From: DATBFX01 sp036558305
GTDB lineage: Bacteria; Chloroflexota; Chloroflexia; Thermomicrobiales; UBA6265
Direction: 5' to 3'
Assembly (NCBI GenBank): GCA_036558305.1
Contig: DATBFX010000560.1
Location: 1 to 20,710 of the forward strand
Length of the DNA stretch: 20,710 nt
The notes beneath the pieces are model-generated. The model was not told the DNA's origin, did no database searches, and saw only the letters and a list, made by a program, of their open reading frames with translations. A program made the position numbers and the translations under genes. Shown here piece by piece: positions 14,138 through 20,710 of the stretch. The stretch's first letter is position 1, and each line of letters opens with the position of its first letter.

Positions 14138-15233
14138 GCCCGCGCCGATCGGCGTCGCGGTACTGAGCGCCGTCCGCCACGCCGGCAGCTACCTGCCGCT
14201 GCTCGCCGCCCGCGCGGACGTCCGGCTCGTCGCCATCGGCGAGGAGGCGGACGCGCCGGCGTGGGCGCACGCCGATGCCCGGGTGCTGGGGGATCGGTTC
14301 GGCATCCCGGTCATCGACGCGGCCTCGGCGCTCGCATCGCCCGACGTCGAGCTCGTCCTCGTCTGCTCCGAACCGACGCGGCACGCCCGGCTGGCGGAGC
14401 GGGCGCTGCTTGCCGGCAAGCACGTCATCGTCGACAAACCGATGGCGACGACCCTCGACGACTGCGCCCGGTTGGCGGCCGTCGTCGCCACCGCCTCCGG
14501 CCGGTTCACGGTGATGCACCGGCTCTTTTCGCCGGCGATCCAGCGCGCCCGCGCGGCGATCGCCGCGGGCTACCTGGGATTGGTGCGGTCGATCGACGTC
14601 GAATGGCTCGCCAGCGACGGGTTGTCGGGGCAGGCGGTCGAGCGGCCGGAGTTCGTCGCCGATCCCGCGCTCTCCGGCGGCGGCGAGATGATGAACTTCC
14701 TCGTCTACCCGGTCGCCTACGTTCGCTATCTGACGGGACTCGAGATCGACGAGGTCTATGCCGAGGCGGGAACCTACTTCTTCGAGCCGCACCGCCGTTT
14801 CGGGGTCGAGGACCTGGCGATCCTCTCGCTGCGACTGGAACACGACGTCGTCGCGACCGTGACCGTCGGGCGGGTGCCGCAGGCGCCGTCGGCCGGACCG
14901 CTCGGTTCGACCCTCCGCCTGATCGGATCGCACGGGCACCTGACGGTCGACGAACAGCAACCGGCGCTGGAGGTCTGGGGGCACGCGGAGACGGAAAGGA
15001 GGAAGCGCACGATCGGAGGCGATCCCGGAACCCACGCCGTCGCGCGCGTCGTCGCGGAGTTCCTGCGCGACATTCGCGAGGAGCGCGCCCCCCTCTTCGG
15101 CGTCGACGACGGCTGGGCCACGATCGCGGCGATCGAGGCCGCCTATCGCGCGGTCGCGACCGGGCAACCGGCGGTTCCGGCGGAGCGCCGGGTCGAGGTG
15201 GACCGCCCGCGCACCGGAGCGCGGGCAGGATAA
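14130..15233 (+). CDS. Divergent Gfo/Idh/MocA family protein, possibly altered active site
   Basis: This 367-aa protein has the same two-domain layout as its upstream neighbour but is more divergent. The N-terminus IGVAVLSAVRHAGSYLPLL lacks the GxGxxG/A nucleotide-binding loop. VLVCSEPTRHARLAERALLA (77-96) and HVIVDKPMATT (98-108) keep the family's DKP signature with K103. In the catalytic helix, GGGEMMNFLVYPVAYVRYLTG, the usual H(xx)D pair is not conserved (Y193 and A196). It may act on a different substrate, work as a partner of the first dehydrogenase, or be enzymatically weak. The GTG start at 14130 has GGGAGG upstream and overlaps the previous stop by 8 nt. A 25-nt gap separates it from the binding-protein gene. 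Confidence 0.87.
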   Translation: MTEPAPIGVAVLSAVRHAGSYLPLLAARADVRLVAIGEEADAPAWAHADARVLGDRFGIPVIDAASALASPDVELVLVCSEPTRHARLAERALLAGKHVIVDKPMATTLDDCARLAAVVATASGRFTVMHRLFSPAIQRARAAIAAGYLGLVRSIDVEWLASDGLSGQAVERPEFVADPALSGGGEMMNFLVYPVAYVRYLTGLEIDEVYAEAGTYFFEPHRRFGVEDLAILSLRLEHDVVATVTVGRVPQAPSAGPLGSTLRLIGSHGHLTVDEQQPALEVWGHAETERRKRTIGGDPGTHAVARVVAEFLRDIREERAPLFGVDDGWATIAAIEAAYRAVATGQPAVPAERRVEVDRPRTGARAG

Positions 15234-15258
15234 GCACGGAGAGGAGAGGAGCCGAGCA

Positions 15259-16860
15259 ATGACCAATTCGACGGCACGGATACGACGGGGTACCCTGCGC
15301 GCCGCCCTCTTGCTTGTCGTCGTCGCGCTGATCGCGATGCCGGGCGGGTTGCTGGCGAAGCAGGCGTCGCCCGAAGCAACCGGCGGCACCCTGATCGGCG
15401 GGTTCGACGTGGGGCCGGGCGGTTGCCCGGAGTGCTTCAACCCGCTGCAGGCGACGGCCGGGTTCACCTGGCTCGAGTTGTACTACTCCAAACTCGTCCT
15501 CTACGACGTCAACTTCACCGCCGTCCAGGGTGAGTTGGCGGAATCGTGGGACGTCTCCGCGGACGGAACGCAGTACACCTTCAAGCTGCGGCCCGGCGTG
15601 ACCTGGCACGACGGTCAGCCGTTCACCTCGGCCGACGTCAAGTTCACGATCGAGCTCGCCAAGAATCCGGACAGCGCCAGCTACATCGGCGCCAAGTTCT
15701 CCGGCGTCACGGCGATCGACACGCCGGACGACCAGACGGCCGTGATCACCCTCGGCACGCCGAACGCCTCTCTGCTCGACGCGCTGACCTTCCTGGTGAT
15801 GCTGCCCAAGCACGCGCTCGAATCGATCGCCCCGGCCGATCTCGTCCAATCCGACTGGTGGCGGACGAACCCGATTGGCACCGGTCCGTTCAAGTGGAGC
15901 GCCTACAAACCGGGCGAGTACGTCGAGCTCGTCGCCTACGACGGCTACTGGCGCGGTCGGCCGAAGCTGGACAAGATCATCAACCGCTTCTTCCCGGAGG
16001 CCGGCAGCGCGGTCATCGCGCTCCGCTCCGGCGAGATCCAGTTCACCTACCTGACGACCGACGAGGCCCTCGCCCTCAAAGATAGCGCGGATGTCACCAT
16101 CCTCTCCGGACCCTCGCAGGTGGTGAACTACCTCGGCTTCGACATGACCGATCCGCGCTTCCAGGACGTGCGCGTTCGCCAGGCGTTCATGTACGCGATC
16201 GACCGCCAGGCGATCGTCGATCAGCTCTACCAGGGGCAGGCGACGCTCGTCCCGTGCGCCTACGTCCTCGACAAGTACCTGCCGGCCGACGCCAACGCCT
16301 ACGCGCCCGATCCTGCGAAGGCGAAGTCGTTGTTGCAGGAGGCCGGTTGGGACAGCAGCAAACCGGTCGAAGAGGTCACCTATTACGCCGACCAGCTCTC
16401 CAGCGACGTCCTGGTGACCATCCAGCAGATGCTGGCCGACGTCGGGGTGACGCTGAACCTGCGCGCGGTCGACGTGCCGACCTACAACCAGATCGTCGGT
16501 AGCCCGGACGGTTGGGACCTCACCTACGCCGGCGCCGCCAACGGTCCCGACCCGGACGTGATGTCGACGCACTTCGAGTCGAAGGAGCAGAACCCGACGG
16601 CGCTCAACCGCTCGGGGATCAAGGACGCCGACCTCGACAAACTCTTCGTCGAGGGGCGGCAGACGATCGACCCCGACCAGCGCGCCACGGTCTACCAGCA
16701 GATCTGCAAGATCATGAACGAGCAGGTCTACTGGGCGCCGATGTGGGTGACCACCCGCTTCGGCGGCGTCTCGAACAGGGTCGGCAACTTCGTCTGGACC
16801 CCCGCCCCCGGCGGCGGCCGCTACTACGCCGCGCCGGAGACGTGGACGATTGCGGAATAG
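15259..16860 (+). CDS. ABC transporter substrate-binding protein, peptide/oligosaccharide type (SBP_bac_5)
   Basis: This is a 533-aa exported binding protein of the DppA/OppA family. The signal peptide (1-33) reads RRGTLRAALLLVVVALIAMPG with an LLA-K cleavage site; no lipobox cysteine is present, so anchoring, if any, is not by lipidation. Family signatures are LAESWDVSADGTQYTFKLRP (93-112), GVTWHDGQPFTSADVKFT (113-130), NPIGTGPFKW, DVRVRQAFMYAIDRQAIVD and a C-terminal WAPMW segment. It would capture a peptide, oligosaccharide or other solute and hand it to the permeases at 17000 and 17949. A CPEC pair (C56, C59) near the N-terminus may form a disulfide. GGAGAGGAG precedes the start. An inverted-repeat spacer separates it from the permease genes, a common arrangement for making the binding protein in excess. 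Confidence 0.93.
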   Translation: MTNSTARIRRGTLRAALLLVVVALIAMPGGLLAKQASPEATGGTLIGGFDVGPGGCPECFNPLQATAGFTWLELYYSKLVLYDVNFTAVQGELAESWDVSADGTQYTFKLRPGVTWHDGQPFTSADVKFTIELAKNPDSASYIGAKFSGVTAIDTPDDQTAVITLGTPNASLLDALTFLVMLPKHALESIAPADLVQSDWWRTNPIGTGPFKWSAYKPGEYVELVAYDGYWRGRPKLDKIINRFFPEAGSAVIALRSGEIQFTYLTTDEALALKDSADVTILSGPSQVVNYLGFDMTDPRFQDVRVRQAFMYAIDRQAIVDQLYQGQATLVPCAYVLDKYLPADANAYAPDPAKAKSLLQEAGWDSSKPVEEVTYYADQLSSDVLVTIQQMLADVGVTLNLRAVDVPTYNQIVGSPDGWDLTYAGAANGPDPDVMSTHFESKEQNPTALNRSGIKDADLDKLFVEGRQTIDPDQRATVYQQICKIMNEQVYWAPMWVTTRFGGVSNRVGNFVWTPAPGGGRYYAAPETWTIAE

Positions 16861-16864
16861 GTAC

Positions 16865-16994
16865 GAGTTCCGAGCTTCGAGCTTCGAGTTGTGCGCGCGA
16901 ACGTGACCGCTTGACCGGCGTGAGACCGCTCGTCATGGGAACGGGTGCCGCAGCACGATCAAGCTCGAAGCTCGAAGCTCGAAGCTCGGGACTT
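16865..16994. repeat. Inverted GAGCTTC heptad repeats between binding protein and permease genes
   Basis: Four heptads (GAGTTCC, GAGCTTC, GAGCTTC, GAGTTGT; 16865-16892) face three GAAGCTC heptads (16967-16987) flanked by partial units. The core 16870-16888 is exactly complementary to 16971-16989 (19 bp) across an 82-nt interval, so the mRNA can form a long stem. The right arm runs up to within 6 nt of the permease start and leaves no clear ribosome binding site. The stem could stabilise the upstream message or reduce permease translation. Confidence 0.8.
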
Positions 16995-16999
16995 CCGAT

Positions 17000-17956
17000 A
17001 TGGGACGCTACATCCAGCGCCGGCTCGCGATCGCGGTGCCGCTGTTGCTGGCGATCACGGTGCTGATCTTTTTGCTGCTGCAACTGACGCCGGGGGATCC
17101 CCTCGATTCGTACGTGCCGCCGGATCAACCGTTGCCGGAGGCGCAGCGGGAGGCGTTGCGGCACAAGCTCGGGTTGGACCGACCGCTCGTCGTGCGGTAC
17201 TTCTACTGGTTGCGGGAGACGGCGCAGGGCAACCTCGGGTACCGGGCGAAAACGTTCGAACCGGTCTCCGAGGCGATCGGCCACCGGATCGGGCCGACGC
17301 TGTTGCTGATGGGCACCGCGATGACGATCGGCATCACCGCCGGCGTGACCCTCGGTGTCGTCGCCGCGGTTCGTCAGTATTCGCTCCTCGACAACCTGCT
17401 GACGGTGCTGGCGTTCCTCGGGCTCTCGGTTCCGGTCTACCTCGCCGGGCTGATCGGGCTCTACCTCTTTTCGCTGCGGGTCGACTGGTTCCCGTCCGGC
17501 GGGTTCTCGACGCCGGGCCAACCGTTTTCCCTGGGCGACCGCATCCACCACCTGATCCTGCCGGCCTCGATCATCGCCGTCAACTACGTCGCCTCGACGA
17601 TGCGCTACACCCGCTCGGCCATGCTCGAGGTCCTCGGCCAGGATTACGTGCGGACGGCGCGCGCGAAGGGGCTGGGAGAACGGGTCGTCGTCGCCTCCCA
17701 CGCCCTGCGCAACGCGCTCCTCCCCGTCGTCACGATCATCGGGTCGTACACCCCGTTCCTGCTGGGCGGGGCGGTGTTCATCGAGTCGATCTTCTCCTGG
17801 CCGGGGATGGGGCGGCTCTTCCTCGACGGCGTCGAGTCGCGCGACTATCCGCTGATCATGGGGATCGCGCTCATCCTCGCGATCGTCATCCTGGCCGCCA
17901 ACCTGTTGACCGACATCGCCTACGCCGTCATCGACCCGCGGATCCGCTATGAATAG
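17000..17956 (+). CDS. ABC transporter permease, DppB/OppB type
   Basis: This 318-aa inner-membrane permease has the DppB layout: TM1 at about 9-29 (LAIAVPLLLAITVLIFLLLQ), a large external loop containing TPGDPL and GDxP-type residues, and TM helices at about 98-122, 134-158, 186-204, 239-262 and 286-311. The cytoplasmic EAA loop that contacts the ATPase is YVRTARAKGLGERVVVASHALRNALLP (217-242). The IFSWPGMGRL motif (264-273) is typical of the family. It would form the channel with the 17949 permease. The ATG at 17000 matches the family N-terminus, although no good Shine-Dalgarno sequence precedes it because of the heptad repeats. Its last 8 nt overlap the next gene. No ATPase gene (DppD/DppF) is found nearby, so one must be supplied from elsewhere. 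Confidence 0.94.
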   Translation: MGRYIQRRLAIAVPLLLAITVLIFLLLQLTPGDPLDSYVPPDQPLPEAQREALRHKLGLDRPLVVRYFYWLRETAQGNLGYRAKTFEPVSEAIGHRIGPTLLLMGTAMTIGITAGVTLGVVAAVRQYSLLDNLLTVLAFLGLSVPVYLAGLIGLYLFSLRVDWFPSGGFSTPGQPFSLGDRIHHLILPASIIAVNYVASTMRYTRSAMLEVLGQDYVRTARAKGLGERVVVASHALRNALLPVVTIIGSYTPFLLGGAVFIESIFSWPGMGRLFLDGVESRDYPLIMGIALILAIVILAANLLTDIAYAVIDPRIRYE

Positions 17957-18875
17957 CGCACAGGCGGAAGGCGGAAGGCGGAGGGCGGACGAGGCGGGAG
18001 ATCGCCTCCGGTTGCGGCGGGTGGAGGTGGTGGGGCCGGTGCGGCAGACGGTGCGGCGGTTTGCGCGGCACCGGCTGGCGGTGGCGGGGCTGCTGATCGT
18101 GGCGGCGATCGTGGCGCTGGCGGTGCTGGCGCCCGTGGTGGCCCGGCACGGACCGAACCAGATCGACCTGCGGGCGCGGAACGAGGGGCCGTCGTGGTCG
18201 CACTGGTTCGGGACGGACCGGACCGGCCGCGACACCTTCGCCCGCACGATCTACGCCGGGCGTGTCTCGCTCGCGGTCGGGGTCGTCGCGGTCGCGATCT
18301 CGGTGGCGATCGGTTCGTTGCTCGGGGCGCTGGCGGGGTTCTTCGGGGGCTGGGTCGACGGTCTGGCGATGCGGTTCACCGACGTCATCATGACGTTCCC
18401 GCCGATCGTGATCATCCTGACGGTAGCGGCGCTGGCCGGACCGGGGGTGCGCAACACGATGCTGGTGATCGGGTTGCTGAACTGGCCGGTGCCGTGCCGT
18501 CTCGTCCGCGCCAAGTTCCTCGCCGTGCGGGAGATGGACTTCGTGACCGCGGCGCGCTCGCTCGGCGCGCCGACACCGCGGATCATCGTGCTCCACGCGT
18601 TTCCGAACGTGATCGACGTGCTGGTGGTCTACGCCAGTCTCGGCATCGCGACCGCGATCCTGCTCGAAGCGGGGTTGAGTTTCCTCGGCCTCGGCGTGCA
18701 ACCGCCGACGCCGAGCTGGGGCAACCTGCTCAATCCGGCCCGCAACGTCAGCATCCTGGAGCAGTATCCGTGGCAGTGGATGCCGGCGGGCGCGGCGATC
18801 ATCCTGACCGTGATCGCCGTCAACTTCGTCGGCGACGGGTTGCGCGACGCGCTCGCCCCGCGGATGAAGATTTGA
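17949..18875 (+). CDS. ABC transporter permease, DppC/OppC type
   Basis: This is a 308-aa permease. TM1 lies at about 43-66 (LAVAGLLIVAAIVALAVLAPVV), followed by the family's HWFGTDRTGRDTFARTIYAGR (85-105), and further helices at about 107-131, 152-180, 224-246 and 279-297. The EAA loop is FVTAARSLGAPTPRIIVLHAFPN (198-220), and SFLGLGVQPPTPSWGNLL (244-261) is a strong DppC signature. Residues 5-20 (QAEGGRRRADEAGDRL) are encoded by GGCGGAN heptads and do not resemble the family, so this N-terminal tail is probably a recent addition or the true start may be a GTG at 18021. The ATG at 17949 overlaps the previous gene by 8 nt and is plausible through translational coupling. Confidence 0.93.
   Translation: MNSAQAEGGRRRADEAGDRLRLRRVEVVGPVRQTVRRFARHRLAVAGLLIVAAIVALAVLAPVVARHGPNQIDLRARNEGPSWSHWFGTDRTGRDTFARTIYAGRVSLAVGVVAVAISVAIGSLLGALAGFFGGWVDGLAMRFTDVIMTFPPIVIILTVAALAGPGVRNTMLVIGLLNWPVPCRLVRAKFLAVREMDFVTAARSLGAPTPRIIVLHAFPNVIDVLVVYASLGIATAILLEAGLSFLGLGVQPPTPSWGNLLNPARNVSILEQYPWQWMPAGAAIILTVIAVNFVGDGLRDALAPRMKI
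17963..17990 (+). repeat. Four GGCGGAN heptads at the 5' end of the dppC-like gene
   Basis: GGCGGAA, GGCGGAA, GGCGGAG and GGCGGAC follow one another without gaps. They lie just after the stop of the upstream permease, within the predicted N-terminal tail of the next one, so copy-number change would shift or lengthen the reading frame start. Confidence 0.85.
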
Positions 18876-18898
18876 ATTTCGGGCCCCCCTATCCCCTG

Positions 18899-18930
18899 CC
18901 CCCTTTCCCCCTACGTAGGGGGAAAGGGGG
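18899..18930. repeat. 32-bp perfect palindrome with TACGTA centre
   Basis: CCCCCTTTCCCCCTAC is followed at once by its exact reverse complement. It lies 24 nt after the dppC-like stop. As RNA it is a very stable hairpin and may end or attenuate the transporter transcript; as DNA it shares its core CCCCCTACGTAGGGGG with the palindrome at 18970. Confidence 0.9.
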
Positions 18931-18969
18931 ACGGTCGGCGCGCCGCGGGCGTGCCTCCGGTACGTCAAC

Positions 18970-18991
18970 CCTCCCCCTACGTAGGGGGAGG
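18970..18991. repeat. 22-bp perfect palindrome with the same TACGTA core
   Basis: CCTCCCCCTAC plus its reverse complement. The core is identical to the palindrome 39 bp upstream, but the flanks differ (CCT instead of CCCCCTTT). It lies about 40 bp upstream of the aldolase start. Confidence 0.9.
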
Positions 18992-19031
18992 AGCCGGGGG
19001 TGGGAGCCCAAGCACAAAAAGGAGTCATTCA

Positions 19032-19961
19032 ATGCCTGGTCTGCCGGCCGATTTCGGCGGGATCGTTCCTCCGGTCTGCACCCCGCTCACGACCGCCTAC
19101 GAGGTCGACGTGCCGTCGCTCCGGCGGTTGATCGCCTTCCTCCTGGACAACGGCGTACATGGGCTGTTCATGCTCGGTTCGACGAGCGAGAGTGCGCTGC
19201 TTACCAACGCTCAGCGGGCGACGGTCCTGGAAGTGGCGGTCGAGGCGGCGGGAGGGCGGGTACCGGTCCTTGCCGGGGTGGTCGATACCTCGACCGCGCG
19301 GTCGCTGGAGCAGGCGCGGCGGGCGCGAGAGATCGGCGTCGACGCCCTCGTCCTGACGGCGCCGTTCTACGTGCGGGCCGCGCAGAACGAGATTGCCGAA
19401 CACTTCCGGCGGATCCGGCAGGCGGTCGATCTGCCGATCGTCGCCTACGACATTCCGTCCGCCGTCCAGGTGAAACTCGACCGAGCGACGGTCGTGCAAC
19501 TGGCGCGGGAGGGCGTCATTGCCGGGCTGAAGGACAGCAGCGGCGACGACGGGAATTTCCGCGCGCTCGTCCTGGAGACGCGCGAGCTGGGCGGCTTCCG
19601 GATCTTCACGGGGTCGGAGTTGATCGTCGACCTCGCGTTGCAGATGGGCGCCCACGGGTCGGTACCGGGGCTCGGCAACGTCGATCCCGCCGGCTACGTC
19701 AGGATCTTCGGTGCGGTTCGCGCCAGCGACCTGGCGACGGCGCGCGCCGAGCAGGAGCGGCTTTTCCGCCTCTTCTCGATCGTCTATGCCGGCACGACCG
19801 GCCGGATGGGTTTCACCGCCTCCGCCCTCGGCGCCTTCAAAACGGCCCTTGTGCTCCGCGGCGTCATCGCCACCAACGTCCCCGGACAACCCTTGACGCG
19901 CCTCAACGACGAAGAGGTCGAACGGGTGCGCACCGGCCTGGTCGCCGCGGGCTTGTTGTAG
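19032..19961 (+). CDS. DapA/NanA-superfamily aldolase or dehydratase (dihydrodipicolinate synthase family)
   Basis: This is a 309-aa (beta/alpha)8 enzyme of the Schiff-base aldolase family. The active-site lysine is K167 in GLKDSSGD; Y139 in VAYDIPS takes the place of the usual YNxP tyrosine; the pyruvate-binding loop is GSTSES (49-54) instead of GTTGE; PFYVRAAQ (111-118) replaces the PYY segment. These changes argue against true DapA (lysine synthesis) and for a catabolic member acting on a 2-keto-3-deoxy-acid or similar compound, which fits the transporter and dehydrogenase genes upstream. The start at 19032 has AAAAAGGAG upstream; in-frame codons before it fall in the palindromic spacer. 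The gene lies 156 bp after the permeases and 101 bp before the DUF4438 gene. Substrate unassigned. Confidence 0.9.
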   Translation: MPGLPADFGGIVPPVCTPLTTAYEVDVPSLRRLIAFLLDNGVHGLFMLGSTSESALLTNAQRATVLEVAVEAAGGRVPVLAGVVDTSTARSLEQARRAREIGVDALVLTAPFYVRAAQNEIAEHFRRIRQAVDLPIVAYDIPSAVQVKLDRATVVQLAREGVIAGLKDSSGDDGNFRALVLETRELGGFRIFTGSELIVDLALQMGAHGSVPGLGNVDPAGYVRIFGAVRASDLATARAEQERLFRLFSIVYAGTTGRMGFTASALGAFKTALVLRGVIATNVPGQPLTRLNDEEVERVRTGLVAAGLL

Positions 19962-19997
19962 CCACAAACACCGGACCATTCGCCTTCGCTATGCGCG

Positions 19998-20003
19998 TAT
20001 AAT
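19998..20003 (+). promoter_or_regulatory. Consensus -10 box upstream of the DUF4438 gene
   Basis: A perfect TATAAT lies 59 nt before the GTG start, in a short A/T-richer stretch. No convincing -35 hexamer stands 16-18 nt upstream (ACCATT at 19975-19980 is poor). The gene may have its own promoter as well as read-through from the operon. Confidence 0.45.
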
Positions 20004-20017
20004 CGCGCCTCGGTCAG

Positions 20018-20049
20018 TCCGTCTTCCCGTCTACCCGTCTGCCCGTCTC
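20018..20049 (+). repeat. Four CCCGTCTN octamers in the leader of the DUF4438 gene
   Basis: TCCGTCTT, CCCGTCTA, CCCGTCTG and CCCGTCTC stand in perfect tandem and end directly before the AGGAG ribosome binding site (20051-20055). The tract is pyrimidine-rich and unstructured. The varying eighth base shows the array is not a very recent slippage product. Confidence 0.85.
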
Positions 20050-20062
20050 CAGGAGTGCCGCC

Positions 20063-20710
20063 GTGCCCATCGCCACCAACCGCGATCGCCTCGTCAAGGT
20101 CGCCGTCGTCGGTCAGGTCTCGCCGCAGGAGTACCCGCACGGTTGGTCGACGCCGTATCTCATCTCGAATACCGGCGTCCCGAAGATCGTGCCGGGGACC
20201 GGCGGCATCACCTACAACGTCCGGGTCGGCGATCGGCTCAAGGGGTTGGTGGGCGACCACGTCGAACCGGCGGTCTCGGCCAAGAACCCCGATCCCGCCG
20301 CGAACGGCGGGTTCAACGTCCTCTCCTGCGTCGGCAACGAGGCGACGGTCGTCGAGGGCGATGCCAAGGGGGCGAAGGGCGTCGTCACCGGGACGCACGG
20401 CGGGATCGAGCACGTCATGATCGACTTCTCCGAGGAGACATTGGAGAAGCTGGTCGTCGGCGACAAGATCCAGGTCAAAGCGTGGGGCGTGGGGCTGGCG
20501 ATCGACGATTTCCCGGACATCCTCTGCACCGGGCTCGATCCCGACCTCTTCGCTCGGTGGATCACCGAGACGCGCGACGGCAAGCTGGTCGTGCCCGTCG
20601 CCAAGTGCGCGCCGGCGGCGATCATGGGGTCGGGGCTCGGGCGAGACAACGTCTTCCGCGGCGACTACGACATCACCCTGTTCGATCCGAAGGTGGTCGC
20701 CGAGTACGGT
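20063..20710 (+). CDS. DUF4438 family protein, 5' part (runs off the window)
   Basis: The frame is open for 216 codons from a GTG at 20063 to the window edge, with AGGAG 7 nt upstream. The protein matches the DUF4438 family as I know it: GDRLKGLVGDHVEPAVSAKN near residues 55-74, then NGGFNVLSCVGNEATVVEGD (80-99), AKGAKGVVTGTHGGIEHVMI (100-119), and VKAWGVGLAIDDFPDI (139-154). No signal peptide or TM helix is seen. The biochemical function of the family is not established; conserved Asp, His and Glu residues in the NGGFN...GNEA and GGIEH blocks suggest a ligand- or metal-binding protein. Its place at the end of a transport and catabolic operon suggests a role in processing the imported compound. 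Confidence 0.85.
   Translation, partial: MPIATNRDRLVKVAVVGQVSPQEYPHGWSTPYLISNTGVPKIVPGTGGITYNVRVGDRLKGLVGDHVEPAVSAKNPDPAANGGFNVLSCVGNEATVVEGDAKGAKGVVTGTHGGIEHVMIDFSEETLEKLVVGDKIQVKAWGVGLAIDDFPDILCTGLDPDLFARWITETRDGKLVVPVAKCAPAAIMGSGLGRDNVFRGDYDITLFDPKVVAEYG

Noticed and set aside
14506..16572. Long antisense open frame opposite the second oxidoreductase and binding-protein genes
   Set aside because: It crosses two well-supported genes and has no family features.
16865..20049. CRISPR array
   Set aside because: Repeat units are only 7-8 bp in direct tandem without spacers, or are simple palindromes.

Overview
High-GC DNA (coding regions clearly above 60% G+C) that reads most like a Chloroflexota genome, probably class Thermomicrobia (Sphaerobacter/Nitrolancea relatives). 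That placement is an inference from the gene families: DUF2419/Qng1 queuosine salvage, several Uma2 proteins, sigma factors paired with beta-propeller membrane proteins, and peptide-type ABC transporters beside Gfo/Idh/MocA genes. No rRNA, tRNA, CRISPR array or recognisable transposase was seen.

Region 1 (1-4130) is a mixed housekeeping/accessory stretch. It holds the 5' end of a cupin-like gene (minus), a DUF1697 gene (plus), a small secreted protein (plus), a queuosine-5'-phosphate glycosylase (Qng1, minus), a secreted HEYVH metallopeptidase-like protein (minus), and the C-terminal remnant of a TMEM175/DUF1211-type membrane gene. The remnant stops at a 100-bp element with 26-bp perfect inverted repeats.

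Region 2 (4149-12202) is the most unusual part: a three-gene module present twice in tandem. Each copy has an ECF-type sigma factor and, overlapping its stop codon, a single-pass membrane protein. That membrane protein has a short cytoplasmic segment, one TM helix, a PQQ-like beta-propeller and an NHL-repeat propeller outside the membrane. A convergent Uma2 (PD-(D/E)XK-fold) gene follows. The two sigma genes share a promoter-like pattern, TGTCACR-15 nt-CGTY, with identical spacing but an unrelated spacer sequence. The simplest model is that each propeller protein is the membrane-bound anti-sigma/sensor for its own autoregulated sigma factor. Ligand and regulon are unknown.

Region 3 (12289-20710) looks like one catabolic locus on the plus strand: FadR-type GntR regulator, two Gfo/Idh/MocA oxidoreductases, peptide/oligosaccharide-type ABC solute-binding protein, two permeases, a DapA/NanA-superfamily aldolase and a DUF4438 protein that runs off the end. 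The first three genes overlap or nearly abut. No ATPase subunit is in the window. The locus probably imports and degrades a sugar-acid-like or other small organic compound, but the substrate cannot be read from the sequence. Junctions from the binding-protein gene onward each carry a different short repeat: GAGCTTC heptads in inverted orientation, GGCGGAN heptads, two CCCCCTACGTAGGGGG palindromes, and CCCGTCTN octamers.
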